From Oxyruncus cristatus (Eukaryota; Chordata; Aves; Passeriformes; Cotingidae): a stretch of 64,000 nt of DNA. The position numbers and the translations under genes were made by a program. Location of the stretch: contig VXAY01003846.1 of NCBI GenBank assembly GCA_013399855.1, forward strand, positions 186,264-250,263, in the 5' to 3' direction. Of this stretch, positions 1 to 13,580 are shown in pieces. The notes below the pieces were generated by a model. That model worked only from the letters and a program-made list of their open reading frames with translations, did no database searches and was not told where the DNA came from. Position 1 is the stretch's first letter, and each line of letters begins with the position of its first letter.

Positions 1-3000
1 TTAAGAATTATTGGTTGTGCGTAGAAGTAGGCTGAAGGCATTTCCTGCTGTGAATGACACTTGAAAGTTCTCCTTTTGCAGTACTGCAGAAAACAATGGC
101 AGAATTTATGCAGCATTCATAGACGGCAGATTTCCCTAGACACTTCAGAAATGCTATCAAATTAAAACTACTCTTCAGTAGGGCTTCATATTTTGTTTTT
201 ATTGGCTGTATAACAATAACTAAAGTGTGAATGTAAAATGAATCTTATTTACTTGATCACTGAAGTGTGGATATTGTGAGATACAAAAGTGATTTTTTTT
301 TTAATATTATTTTCTGTTCTGGTGGAGGTGATATAAACTTTCTAAATTATAGCTGATGGAAACACAATCAGGAACGATGGAGACTGCCTACTCAGAGATC
401 CCAAGCAAGTCTCCATGTTTCTCTGACCTCACTCATGACTGGTTGCTATTAAATCTGTATTCACTTTCTTGATGGATTCAGTTCTATAAATCCTGTCAAA
501 TGCTATGATACCCAGGAGGTACAATGTGAAAATGCCAGGTTATATATTTGGGAAGAGTTATCTCTATAGCCCTTTATGTTTGTTGATGACTCCATAGCAT
601 TCAATGTGAGTCCAGATCATATTTTTATTTACTGCAATATCTTTAATTTTGATGCATATTGGCCCATCGTCTCTTAAAGGAGATTGATACTCGGCTGCCC
701 TAGTTCCCTTTTCACTGGGATAGGCAAATAGTGAGGTTTTCCCCACCTCCATGCAAACCTCGGCAATAGCAGGTGAGCATCACCTGGCTGCTTACTTTCC
801 TTCTCTCTGTCAGTGGAGGCAGGATTTGGCTTATAGCAGTAAGAGGTGAGCAAAGGTTTTAGTGGAGAACAATAGCAACCAGATGCTATAAATGAGCAGG
901 CACGAAGGTTAGTGTGCTGGCTGTTCAAGGGGGAGCAGACTAATTGCTTATTGAAGGAGGCAGGAATATGTTTTGAATCCTGCTCCCTTTTCTCATTTGC
1001 CCTAGGGAAAAGGCTGCCGTGAGGTGCCCTTCACTTAAGGCCATGCTAGTGGGATGGGCTCAACACTCTGAGTTATTATTCACATTTTTCTTTAAGACCG
1101 CAGAAATGGTTGCTTGAAAGTGTTTGAATGTTTGGATCTGAATGTATTTAAGACTAAAAATTGTGCTCCATTCTTCTGAAAGAGTGCTGAGAAGTGTTAT
1201 AGGTTTGAATAGTTATGCTGTCCCTGAATTTAAAATAAGTGGTGAAGGCTTCTAAATTATTTCCATTATCAGCATAGGCCGTGGGATGGGCTAAGCTTAT
1301 GAGCAAATGGATACTGCATGGTTGTCTGTCTGCAGAAAAAAGGGGTTAAAAAAAATCACAAAGATTGGTTTAATCATGTAGCAATTGCTTGAAGAATCAG
1401 CACTAAGTCAGTCCTCTTTTTCCTTCTTTTTGAAGACTGAGGAAAGGAGGGATTGTCCTCCTTCTTTATGTCCAAACATATTCATGTACATGAGATAAGA
1501 AGTTCTACCTCATAACTTTTACCTAAGTATAGCTAACAGTGAAGCTTTACCTGGCTTCTGTTAATGAGGGTTCTGTACTGAATTTGGCAGAATCCCCATT
1601 TACCCCCATTTGAGTACAAAGTTCCACTAAAGATCAACTCATTTTTTCACTAAGCCTAAGGAATATATGAATACATTATTAATCTTGAAATATTTTTTAT
1701 GGACAAGGAATAAAATACTTAGCACTAAAATTCTTAGCACTTAATTCAATTTGGGTATATCACTAATTTTTGGTACCGTGTAATTAATTTGCAGAGGAAA
1801 ATCAAACCCACTTTGATTGGTTTGTATCAATTTGCATCACACTGAGCAGAGGAAGAAAGTAACTGGTAATGTTAGTGCTACTTCTAAGGAGGTTGTAGCA
1901 TTTACTTGACTTTAGGGATTAGCTTGGATTTAGATTACTGGTTACTCCTAAAGCTGGAAATAAAGGAACATTTTTATTTCAAAGTATAGGGAGAATAAAT
2001 ACTTCCTAAATTCTATCATAACCCTGGGGAAAAAAAACAACTTGTGATTAAGAAATGCAAATTGACACCTTGTGAAGAAGCTGTATTGATTTTGACAAGA
2101 GGGAAAAAGCTTCTTTTATTAGATCGGTAAAAATGCAGTGTTATATTTACAGGAGAGAAGAGGAAGAGGGAATGATTGACTGAAAATAGGCAAATTTACC
2201 TTCTGTCTCTGGTTGTAAGCAGGATGTAATAACTCTTCAAGTTACGGAGCAGCTAGAGAATATTTCACTGGAAGCCATTCTAACCAGTGGCTGGAATAGG
2301 CTGCATGGGATCCTTATCTGTCATGAATCTCAAAATATGAGCAAGCCCACTCAGGAAAATATTTGGATGTATTGGAGTTTGCCCAAGTATAAACCCCACT
2401 AGCATATCCAATGATTTCCACCGGTTTGGGGAGTTTTTGTATCAGGACCTTATCGAGCCTCAAATAAGACCTATTGTACTATTTGAAAGTGTAGGGGTCT
2501 GAGGTACTGGATATTTTATTTAAAGAGTTAATGAACTGACATGTGTTTATACTTACTACTGATAATAGTTCTTTGGAAAACCCATCTGACTTCTTAACTG
2601 TACAAAATTGGCATCCTATATGACCCAAATTGGATTTGAAAATGGCATTTGGATAAAAATCAAAAAATACATCCTACTGGTTATATATGATTGCTTTATT
2701 ATGTTTGATAAGAATGAAAAGCCGAAGGATTTGACAGTCCCAGAGCGTAACATGTAAAATGAAATTCCTGAATGTAAATTCAACAGATTAAACTATCCTT
2801 TAAAAGACCCTTGATGGAGAAAAGGATGTATTTAAAATCCAATAAACTTCAGACCTCCTTCAAATGGCTTAAAATGAGGTCCAGAATGCTTGCTAAGTAG
2901 GAACTCCACTGGTTTTGATTTAATATAAAATTGTGGAGTCTAATTTGAAAAAATCCTGTCACTGTATTCACCTTGCAGAAATAAATATGAAACCATATGG

Positions 3001-3689
3001 AGAAGCATATTTCCACAAATGTATTCCAATTCAAGATGAACTAACTGTATGCTCTACTTCATAATCAAACAACAACAAATTTCTTGTATTTCTCTACAAT
3101 TATTAAAGAAAATAATTTCAGCTTCTGTATGACTTCTCATAAGCAATGCACAGAAAATAATGTGCTTTAGATAGAAGTTCTAAATGGATGTCTTAGTAAT
3201 TTTTTTTGTAAGGTAGAGGTGTCATAAGTAGGGATGAAGTATTTTTATGTTACTAAGTGGCATATATGATTGGCTGGGCTGGCAAAAGAGCACAAAAGAG
3301 CCTTTGTTATACTCTCAGTAGAGCTATTTATACATTGTGACTTACTGTGTCCAAGGACTGCTTCCTGCTTCCTTTAAAAAGTAGTCCCTCCAAATAAAAT
3401 AAAAGCCATAAACCCTGACATTACTCAAGCCCTGTCTATTGAAACAACAACAAAAAAACTCACATGATTTTGTATTGCCTATATAGAGTTCTCTTGAGTT
3501 TACTTAAATACAGTTCCAGATGAAGCATACTGTGAAAGTAGTGCCTTCCATACCTAAAGAGGCAGACAGACATTTTATTTGGTTTGAAAATAATAATGAC
3601 CCAAGCAATCAGGTGCATCTACAGGGTATAGCTGAAGCTGGAAAGGACTGCAGCAGTTCATTGTATAGACCATAAGCTCTGTTGGCAGC
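1..3689. other. Unique A+T-rich noncoding DNA, no gene seen
   Basis: I see no convincing exon, RNA gene or recognisable mobile element here. Open frames are short (84 codons or fewer) and show no known motif. The sequence is ordinary A+T-rich DNA with scattered homopolymer runs. Most likely intergenic or intronic. Confidence 0.7.
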
Positions 3690-3792
3690 AATTACTCTTT
3701 TTGTCTTGTGCTTGAACAGCCTGGGGGAGAGACCCCTGATACATGCTTTGGTCTTTCTGAAGTACTAATGCAATCAAACAACATAAACAATA
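3690..3792 (+). repeat. Tail of an ancient amniote interspersed repeat
   Basis: The stretch reads TTTTGTCTTGTGCTTGAACA, then a degenerate CTGGGG/GACCCCTGAT block, then AAGTACTAATGCAATC followed by an A-rich end. This resembles the 3' tail of an old retroposon seen in reptile and bird genomes, whose core I remember as TGTACAGCRCCTAGCACAA, then a GGGTCCTGG-type block, then GCTACTGTAATACAAATAAT. The match is degenerate and from memory, with no alignment run. A 100-codon open frame overlapping it (3708-4010) is therefore unlikely to be a gene. Confidence 0.35.
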
Positions 3793-5044
3793 TCTGTGTC
3801 TTCATGTCTTCCCTCCTTGTTCCCCATGCTCATGGTCAACCACAGGTCTTTCCCCCATATCTGTATGTGCTCACTAGTGAGTTTCACTTCGATTTCATGA
3901 CAGTTTTAAATATAATATGCCAGGTTTCCTACAACCTCTGTGTAGATCTATGCAAGAAGACCCAAAAGAACACCGACAACAAAGCAGAAAAGAAAGAAAT
4001 AATCAGATAGGGTTTCTGTTCTTCTCATTCTGGGAACACACAAGACTTTTTGTAGCCCTATAGTTTTGGGCAATAACCTTCAGAAAGATATGAGAAAAAC
4101 CTCATCCCTTCATACAGACTAGTGCTCAGTATAGGTGTAAACAGGAATTCCTAAAAACATGAATATTAGAAAACTGTTCTCAAAATGTTCAGTATGTTCA
4201 AAATTTTTAATAAGGCCCCAACTAACTTGTATTGCGGCTTTTTTATCAGGAGGGAAGAAATTCCGCTGTCCTACAGTTATCAATCCTCTCATCTATATAG
4301 GCAAGTTTTAACTTTAATATAAATAATGCATAACTATGTATATTACAAAATATAGAATTTGGTACCTCAACTATCTTTCTGAATTTTTTTTCCCCAAGGC
4401 ACTTGTGTGATTTTTCTGTCTGTGATTGTTCTATAGTGTGTCAGGGAGAACTCATTCACTGTTTCCTTGCCAGGAATAATCCAAGTGGGCAACAGGTGTC
4501 GGTGTGAATGAGAATGAAGTGAAAATTGGAACTATTTAACTGCATCTAAACCAGCCTTTGTAATATATAATACATGTCTCTCTCCCCAGAGCACCCTCAA
4601 ATCTCTTGTTTTAAATGTGTTAATAGCATTTCTGGACTAATTTTGGTTTAATTAGTACTATTTTGTTTTAAAAGTAAAACAAATCAGTATTTAGCAGAAT
4701 CTCTGAAGAGCCTTGATTCTTTTACACACAATTCTCCAAAAAAAATAGACTCCATTTAGCCTAAACCTTCTGCTATTTGCATTGAAATGCCACACTGATA
4801 TTTAATGAAGAAAAGGGAAAAATGCTGTTGCTTATATTTAGATTGTGTGAGTTTTTTTAGTGACAGCTTCTAATACTGTTCCCATGCTTAAATGGCAAGG
4901 CATACTTAAATTTTCATCACAATATTTTATTCACAGATATTTTTAGGAACAGCATAACATACACATAAACACATATTTCAAGTGAGCTGCAGGGATTTTA
5001 CTTATTTTGATGAGTGTTAACCAATTAAACTATATACTATAGTT

Positions 5045-5079
5045 TATATATATATAACTAGATATATATATATATAACT
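5045..5079. repeat. Imperfect (TA)n tract, near-palindromic
   Basis: Two alternating TA runs flank an AACTAG/CTAG centre, so the tract can fold back on itself (TTATATATATATAA on one side, ATATATATATATATAA on the other). It is a microsatellite-like, slippage-prone sequence with no evidence of function. Confidence 0.8.
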
Positions 5080-6775
5080 TTTCTGGTCAGGCTGTTAGGA
5101 ATAATTCAAGGACTGCTCTATATGGATCCATTATTTTTGCACTCAAACTTCATAATTATTACGTAATAAGTTAAGTTTTAAAATTAGGTGGAAGTAGTTT
5201 TTATTCACATTTTTTTGTGTAAATCCCGAAGTTTTTGGTTTTGTTTTTTTTTTTTTTTCCTTGTGTCAGAATGAGCTCTCAATAATGTGAATGGAAGTTC
5301 AACTTTAGTAAGGATAGAGTAATAAAAACTGGATCCGGATCTCAGGATTTGGCACGTGGACACTAGATCTATTAAGTCATCTTGTCCATACTCCTGCCAA
5401 TGCAGAATTGTTCCCTTCAGCATAATCTCCTGTGCCTTAGTAAGTCCAATTTTAAATGACTTGGGTGAAGTGGTTTCCATTACTTCACTTGGTTGAAGTA
5501 TTACTTATTCCAGAGACTAAAATAATGCTTTTCAAGCTGCTTCATTCTCATGGATCACTTCCCAATCCCGAAATTTCCCCCAGACGAATGCTTATGAGTA
5601 AGGGTAAGGAAAATGTGTGTAGAATATAAAGGCCAAAAGGAAAAAGTGGCACAAAGTCCTTCCCCTCACTCCATTTTTTTATGTCTTTCTCCTTGCTTCG
5701 TATTTCTGAAGTCTGTCTCTTCACTCTTGCCAGTGAGACTTGGACCAAACTCCTTGAGAAACAGATCCACTGTGATTTTTTCCCCATTTTTCTGCGTGTG
5801 AATCATTCCAAAACGGTCTGTGAGGCTCCCCTTGCCCCCCTTCTCTACTATATCCTTTTATTTCTACTTTTCTCTGTATTAAGTTTATTTTTAGTAAGGC
5901 TGTGACTTTTACCACTTTTTGCTGACTCTTCATTACCTGTCACCTAACTCTTGCAGTATTATGCTGATTAGAGTGAATTTTTCATAGAGAATCCATAGAA
6001 TATATTTTTTGCAGGTGCATATGGGTGTGTGCAATAAAAATGACACATTTCAAATTATCAGGAATGCTAAAACCAATTGTAATAGTAGACAAGATTGATG
6101 ACAAAACCATTGAGAAAGGAAACAAAGGTTTCTGGGCCCTGTTTTGAAATATATCACATGTATACAGATAGTCAAGGCTTTAAATCACTTTGCATGCAAG
6201 TCGAAATACTTGGTACTATAACTGATATTACGTGCAAAGATCTTTGTTTCAGTTTTTAGCTATACGCACAGTAGATGCTGCAAGAACAAAGACTGAATTT
6301 GGCACTTTATTGAGATGTAGAAATTCAACAGCAGGAAATAATCTTCCTTGAAAGAAACCCCTATTTCCGTCCTCCTTTTTTTATACATCCTTTAGTAGCT
6401 GATCACTTAAAACAGGTGCTGTAATTCATGATTGGACATTAAACATTTACGATGGATGGTGTCTGTGTTTAGAGATAACTTTATGTATCAGTGCTTGTAA
6501 GGCACTTCCTCTCAGGAATCAAGTGGAATTAAGATCATATAGCACTATGGCAGATTATAGATTCAAATATTACAGCTTCTTGAATTATTCATTGGAATTC
6601 ATTTACTCAGTTCATTTTAATATATGTAATTATTCAGAAATGAAACTTGATTCCTACAAATAAGTTCTTTCAATAGAAGTGTTCAATAAAGCAATAAAAA
6701 AGGATGCCATCTGGGTACAAATGAGCCTGAGTCTCATGTGCTATTGGTGGTGCCCAGGTTTCTGGGCTGTGGCAG

Positions 6776-6884
6776 CTCTAGTGGGAACATCTGGAAGAAG
6801 TTGCCAGTCATTCAAAAGGTTGAGTATGCCAGGGCAAGTCTGGCTGTGCCAGGAAGAAAGTCAGGACAGGGTCCCGAGGCCATG
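6776..6884 (+). other. Weak exon-like block (acceptor, open frame, donor)
   Basis: The block is preceded by TTTCTGGGCTGTGGCAG, which ends like a 3' splice site, and is followed by ATG|GTAAGA, a good 5' splice-site match. Between them (109 bp) two frames are open: the overlapping open frames span 6679-6888 and 6738-6935. The translated peptides resemble no protein I know. The pyrimidine tract is interrupted by several G residues, which weakens the acceptor. Chance pairs of splice-like sites at this spacing are common, so this is a low-confidence candidate only. Confidence 0.12.
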
Positions 6885-9031
6885 GTAAGAAGTGGTCGAG
6901 CACCAAAAAGCCTTATTGCAGCTCTGTTTGACTAATTCACGTTCTCAAACAGAAATGAACTGCTAACAACTCCCATCCATGTGAGCCGGCTTCATGCAGA
7001 ATGATTACTATCAGAGGTATATATTCACCTTTACTGGTTTACAAACCACTCTCTTTACTGAGGTATCCATATTTGCCTCCAAATTAATTAGCGTCTGTGA
7101 TTTCAGCTGTATAGAGAAGAGGATTCCCACTCAGCACAGACCACTGTACTGAGTGCAAGCAGACAGATAACTAATTACATGGGTAGAGATGTTTCAGAGA
7201 TCCACCCGTAAGCTCTGGTGGGATGGCATATACAACTAACTCATGGTATGATTGAATCCATGTGCCCCTTCTCTTTTCTCTGCTCACATAAAGGCTTTTT
7301 CTGCTCTGATACTTGTATAGTGGTAAAAGCTGACCTGTTTTGAGGTGCATGTAATCTAGAGAAAAAACAAGCTCTTTTCCAAGGAAAAGACACACATGAA
7401 CTTTGAAAGGCATCCTGCAGCATGTGGATTTTCTTCCATTGCCTCGTGAAGTGTTTGTGCACCAGGAATGTACCTTGCAGAGACAGAACTGTACTGAGAT
7501 GCTGCAATATCTATGCATGTTCTGGGTGCTGGGTGTGGCCTCTGCTCCTTTCTCATGCCAATATTAATAATTAATTCCTTCCATCTGGTAGTGATTGCTC
7601 AGTAGCCACAAGGGAACTGCAGCACCTCCTCTAGGCACAGCAGAGGTAGCTGCTTCTGGCAGGAGTTGGGTGTATTTGACTTTCCCCTTCCAAAACATGT
7701 AGGTGATCACCCTTCTTTCCTGTCCTTACTCTGGTATGTATAAACTCTACAAATATAAAATACCTAGAAGGTAGAAAAAAGAAAACTTAGATTCCTGTCC
7801 CTTGTCTCACATACATGAATACTCATGATGAACTGTGCGTCATTAGAGCTAGATGTACTTATAATGAGAAAGAAAACCCTAGTGTCAAACATCTAAGGTT
7901 TCTTTAATAGATTTTTTTTTCACTTCAGTTGGATATTAAAGAGAGTCCTTTACATTTTATTCTCAGTTCTGTGAGACTGGTAATTTATTTTTTCTGCTCC
8001 TTAGCACAGGAGACAGGACATCCATAAAAGCAGCATTTTCTAATACATAGTATAAATCATCTGCTGTTCTGAGGACAAAAAGCAATGAGGAAAAAAAAGG
8101 GATATCACTCAAGACAAGATTTGAGAGCCAAATAGAACCTGAAAAGGGAGAACACAGGAAAACAAGACACAATGCCGAAGGTATGTCATATAGGAAACAT
8201 TACATCCTCCTTCTGGAGATAGATATCGTCAACCCTGCTACTATCAAAACAAAAACTTCTTTGACCATAATTGGTCATAAAGATTTTGGACCTTTTTCAG
8301 GCTAGTCCTCTGTTAAAATGACATCTGGGTTGTCCTTACCTTTTCATTAAAACAGGTCTTACTGCTGGTAAGTTTGATCAGAAAACTTTTATATACTGCC
8401 ACCTCCTCCAACCTGCTATTCACCAGGAGTATGTGCATGGGAAGAAGGGTGGTGAATAGGACTGTGGGCAGATCTGTGCCCATACTGGTATACTGTCATC
8501 AGAATATGGGTTAACTAAGCATGTTCTCAGAGAAAAACTCACACTGAAATCCTTTATAAAATTCCGAGTAATTTAATAGTTGAGAAGACAAGCCCTGAGA
8601 GCAGATTGTAAAACACACTCTTATTCATGGGCAAACTACCGAGGGTATTGCCATGACTTGGGTTCATTCAACACGTTAGCTTCATACTTACCTGCTCCAG
8701 AACAAGAGTGAGCCAATCCAAGGCTTCAGGCATTATTACTTAGGATGTAGTTAGGTGCCTCAGCTGAAGGAACACAATCTGTAGGGCAGAGCCTTAGCTT
8801 CCCATGATCTAGCTTGCTAACAACTGTTGACTGACAACTTATAGCACAAACAGTGACACTGGCAGGTTTTCCCTGATAACTAAGAAAAAAGAATGCAATA
8901 TGTTTTTCATCTGATTAGGTGATTACTGCTTTATTTTGCTAGGTTTTGGTGCTTTTTTCTATTTACTTCCTGTGAGTACAAGAAAGCATAAGACAGACGT
9001 CTTTCAAGAATATATTTTAGAAGTCTTTAAG

Positions 9032-9058
9032 AAAAAAAAAAACAAACAAACAAAAAAA
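9032..9058. repeat. A-rich (CAAA)n simple repeat
   Basis: An uninterrupted A run followed by CAAACAAACAAA and another A run. It could be a decayed retroposon poly(A) tail, but I recognise no element body beside it. Confidence 0.8.
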
Positions 9059-10429
9059 CCTACCAGCAACAATCCCCTCAAATGTTTCCATGCTAAAATC
9101 TGAAGTGCTTCAAGATCACTATGCAGAGCTCTGGCTGGAAGCCCACTGCTAAGACACGTACTGCAAAGGACCTGAAGAATACCTTTGCTTTGTAGATGGT
9201 AGAGTGCCTTCACAAAGTCCTGAGTACATTGCAACAGCCTTTGTCATGATGCACAAATTTAGGATCCAGAGTATAGAAAAGATGGCAGAAAGTGGTAGTA
9301 AATGAAAGAGCATTTTTGAACTGTATACAAGGCTCTTGGAGCCAAAAGGTCTTAGAGTTCTCCTCATTACAGGAAAATAATTATTTCAACTTTGGATTAA
9401 AAATACTAAGTTATCCTCACCTCAATGCGTTCTTCAGAATCCGCAGATGTGAACTTGGAGATGTCTTTTTAAACATCTTACACAGGAAGACAGAGGATTT
9501 GAGTGACTGTCACAAGTTTTACTGGTGATGTAATGCATTTGGTTTATTTGCCTGAAATGAACAAGGTACTTAAGTGAAGCATCTGTTTTCACCAATGCCC
9601 AGCTATGCTGCTGAAGGACGTTGTGCTTTTGGCTTGCAATGGAGGATGCTGTGCTATGGGCAGGCAGTTTAGAGAACAAATAGGAACTTTTGTTTCCTTT
9701 CATTTAGGGAAAAGAAAAAAAGGCAGAAGGAGCAATGCTGAGCAGCTGCCTGAAAGCTGATTTGTCTCAGCTTCATTATGACATGATCCCTGAATTGGTT
9801 TTTGATAAAGTATACAATATATCGTAAGAAATCACCAAACTGTAGCTGTAGTAAGCAGTTTTATTTAGAAATTACGCTCTCTGATATCAGTGAAAATTCT
9901 ACTAAGCAGATCCTATGCTCTTTGAAACAGGGCATTGAAATCTGATATAGTACCTAATAGTGGAATTAACAGTGAATACGATAAGGCAAATGCATGGTTG
10001 TCAAACTTCGCTTACCACCTATTTCATCATATGGAGAGCAAAGAAATCATGACAGTACAACATACTGGCAGCATGAGAATCTGTCTCATTTAACATCATG
10101 CTACTGTTGTCCGTTGGGAGAGCCCTTACTCAATTTGGTGCTCTCCACTGAATACTCAGTATCATTTGAAGTTGGTGGAAATCTGAGTGCTTTGTAGCAT
10201 CTGCTTTTTACATCGTAGTGTTCTGCAACCTTAAAAACAGATGTCTGAAATAGTTTATTGTGCTTTTCCTCAAATATTACACAGCACCAGTACGTGCAGA
10301 GCACAAAGGATTATCTCAACAGCACTGTGTAGGTCTTTAGTTTATGATCTCTGTGATCTATTGTATGTAAACCTTTTTATGAGACTGGGAAGGGATGTAG
10401 CCTGAGTAAAATTAAACAGTGTACTATGC

Positions 10430-10463
10430 AAAAAACAAAAAAACAACAACCAACCAAACAAAA
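10430..10463. repeat. A-rich (CAA)/(CCAA)n simple repeat
   Basis: A run of A with regularly spaced single C residues, passing into CAACAACCAACCAAACAAAA. Low-complexity DNA with no adjacent recognisable element. Confidence 0.8.
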
Positions 10464-12017
10464 GTTAAAAAAATTAAGGCTCTTCTTCTCTGTAAATGGA
10501 CAGATTGAAGACCCAAAATAGAAAGACTTTGGAAAATGAAACATTTTCATCAAGTAATTTCAATCCAGAGAAGTATTTTATGCTAGACAACAGAAGATGT
10601 CAGGGTTTGTGCTGGCAATAACAGGACTCGTCTTCCCAAGGGATGGAGAAGTGTTCTATCCATTCTCTCACATTTTGAAATTTCCAGTGGAAAAAGCTTA
10701 ACTATTTTTATCTTGTTGTCTTCCAGTTCCTGCATCACTTTCTTCTTCTGGAAACAAATAGAAGTTACAGTCAAGTACTAGCATGGCTACAATCCAAAGA
10801 TCATGAGATACTTCCAAGAGGAATGAGTGACATATATAATGTTTTGTTCAGGCATCTGTACCATTGTTGATTATAATATATTCTTGTCTTCATGCCTAAA
10901 GAATCATGCCAGCAGTAAGCCCTTATACTGAATAAAGAAGCATATTACTTCCCTGTAGGAAAATGCTAATCCAATCTATCTAATTTACAGCTTGGTTTAA
11001 TGGTCACACCACTTCTAGAGAGTTTCAAAGTATTGTCATAACATGGAACCAATCAGTGTATAAGCCAGGATGTGAATGCTTCAATTTAAAGCCACTGAAT
11101 GCCAGGATGGGATGGGCGTTGGATCCTAAGGACAAGATTCTCAAAGATACAAAAGATTATATCTGAAAATCACAGTAAAGGAGCCATACAGGCTTATTTG
11201 AAAGGTGTTGGAGAGCAGAATTTCATGGACTCATTCCTTTGGTTTGCCCTTTCCCAGCAGTTTGGTAGCTAGGGAGTAAGGCAGTTGTTTGGGTATCCGT
11301 TCTCATCTAACAGACCTCATGTTGATAAATCTTTAAATTAAGAAATAGGAATGTGCAAAATTTTCATAGGTTGTCACTTTGCTAAAAGATGGAATACATA
11401 AATTCAAGGTTTTACAGATTAGGAAAGGGTTTCCCTCAGGCTTCCTGTACTTTGGGAGTGCTATAAACATTGAACTATAAATAAAACATAAAATTTTGTC
11501 TCACAATAAGGATTTTTAAGAATACAGTGTTGGTACTGTGCCTCATGAGGAATTCTGTCTTGTGCCAGATTATGTGTTTTAGAGAGCAATGCTGAACTGG
11601 AGTGGCTTAGTGAGATGCAAGTACAAACAGGTCCTGCACGTCTCAGCCATGTTAAGATGGTGGTGTTTTGCGAAAGGCACGGCAACAAAACTTCAGAAGT
11701 CTAAGGATCTTCCAAGCTGAAGTTATTGGTACCTCTGCTCTTCTGAAATCCAACCCATGCAGGCTATGTTCAACAAAAGATTACAGAATTTCTTGCATGG
11801 AACTGAGGCACATGAAACCTAGAGATTTTCTCTTCCTTAATGCCATCTAACTCCAGAATTGCCCAAGTTCAGGTGCCCTCTCACTGTAGACTTTAGTTTT
11901 TCTATGTGGCAAGTATTTCTGTTGTCTGTATTGCTGCACCTGCCTATCTCTGAGCAGATGGTTATTCGTCTTCCTCCAAAGCTTCATGAGAAGTTCAATA
12001 ATGCATTCCTCTCTCAT

Positions 12018-12160
12018 CTTGGCAGAGCTTAAGAAGCATTTGGACAATGTTTTCAGGCACATGGTGTCACTCTTGGAGGTGTCCTGTGCAGGGCTAAGAG
12101 TTGGACCTGATGATTCTTGTGGGTCCCTTCCAACTCATCATATTCTGTGATTCTGTGATC
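12018..12160 (+). mobile_element. CR1 retroposon, 5'-truncated 3' tail
   Basis: This is the last ~140 bp of a CR1 non-LTR retrotransposon. Recognisable blocks in order are AAGAAGCATTTGGACAATG, CAGGCACATGGTGT, GGTGTCCTGTGCAGGGC, TTGGACCTGATGATTCTTGT and GGGTCCCTTCCAACTCA. The end is the terminal repeat ATTCTGTGATTCTGTGAT. Severe 5' truncation is typical for CR1, which is copied from its 3' end and leaves neither a poly(A) tail nor a clear target-site duplication. There is no coding capacity. The terminal repeat has T-to-G changes relative to the common ATTCTATGA unit. Confidence 0.95.
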
Positions 12161-13465
12161 TCTTCTGAAAGGCTCAGCATGACAAGCCAACATATAATAT
12201 AGGAGCCTATATTTTAGAGTACAACACCATGGGGCAGCTTCCACATATTATATTCACCTCACTTCAAGGGATTTTTTGCTGTCCACCACGTTATGGAGTC
12301 ATCTGGATGGGAATACTGAGCCTTGTCTTGTCGTTTCCTACAGACTGCAGTGAAAGAGCTTGTACACAATATTGTAAGCCTCACTAGCATAAGTCTACCA
12401 TTTGTCACAGTTTTTCTTGTTATATCTTCTTTTTCTACCTGAAAATTTTGCCCTGAGCAATCCAGGAATCCCAGATGTGCATTTTGCTTATGCATATCAA
12501 ATCTACCCCACATGCACAAATCAGCTGTCCAGGGCAAACACAGGAAGTTCAAAGCCTCTTGGAGGCATCTGGCCCACTCTGCATATGATATACACATTTC
12601 TTGAATGGAAAAGACAAGGCAGCAGCCTTATGAACATGCAATAAATGTGTGAGCATATGCAAATACTTTTGCCTGGGTTAAGCAATCTTACGTTCCAGGC
12701 TCGTGATCTCACATGCCCAGAGGTGTGACTGCCACCAAAACTCCAGGGAGAGCGAGATGGCTTCTGTCAGTGTGTCACTTCTTGGCCAATGCTGGGTGAG
12801 CTCTTCACAGTCTTTCCTGTCTCTTTGTAAAGAGACCAGCTCTGCACTGGATCTCACCTTAGATGGCCACCTGCCCTTTCAGGTAATTTTTTGACAAATA
12901 CCTCTGAAAAGCTAGTGTCAATACCTTGACATGCTCTGATGAAATCCCAGACTATGTAAAGATCCAAGGCATAGTGGTTGGACTTGCAGTTCTACTGATA
13001 ATGAGAGTTGCAGTCCATTGCACAGAACCTCTAGAAGATCACACCAACATTATTTAGGTGCTTTAAAAGGTTTCAAATTTTAGCCATCAGGAGTTTAATG
13101 TTGTGGTCGTGGTTTATGTGCATATTGAAGAACTTGTGAGTAAAACCTTGAATATAAACTTTTTTTACCCCCTAGTTGTCTTAGAAATCATGTTTCATTA
13201 GAGCAGTGCAAAATGTTCACAATGAAACACCAGACCACACAAAAGTCACCTGGTGTGGAGTTTTGTTACAAACTAGTAACACAAACCATATTTATCAAAA
13301 GATTTGCTTAGCATTATGCAACTCCTGAGTGACCTGAACTCAATTTTAAGCATATATAGTGTGTGGCTTTGGATCAGAATCATGCAAAATTCATAGCTTT
13401 GCATGGTTTTGATGTGAGGTGTGAATAAACACCAGGTGAAGTACAGCAATTCCAATTGAGTTTTA
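12161..13465. other. Unique noncoding DNA
   Basis: No gene or recognisable repeat. Open frames here (112 codons at 12259-12597 minus, 80 at 12402-12644 plus) overlap each other on opposite strands and match nothing I know. Confidence 0.65.
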
Positions 13466-13580
13466 ATTTGATCAGGATTCAATCCTCACCCAGTGTTAAT
13501 CGGTGTAGCTCCACTGAAGTCAGTGTTTTGTCCCATTGTTGAGCTACACCAATTTACTGTAGCTGAGAAGCTGATTGAAA
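13466..13580. repeat. Ancient amniote palindromic interspersed repeat
   Basis: The core is GGTGTAGCTCCACTGAAGTC (13502-13521), followed by GAGCTACACC (13541-13550). The 10-bp arms GGTGTAGCTC and GAGCTACACC are exact reverse complements. The surroundings (GTTAATC before, AATTTACTGTAGCTGAG after) fit a repeat I remember from turtle, crocodile and bird genomes, in which a GTAAATC-GGTGTAGCTCC half faces its inverse. I cannot give a family name with certainty. The loop region has decayed. Confidence 0.55.

Larger units (their letters stand above)
3793..12017. other. Unique A+T-rich noncoding DNA with short simple repeats
   Basis: No identifiable gene. The contents I can name are an alternating TA tract (5045-5079), two A-rich (CAAA)/(CAA)-type tracts (9032-9058 and 10430-10463), and a weak exon-like block (6776-6884, listed separately). 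The open frames of 60-115 codons have no recognisable domain and occur on both strands at a density consistent with chance. Confidence 0.65.
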
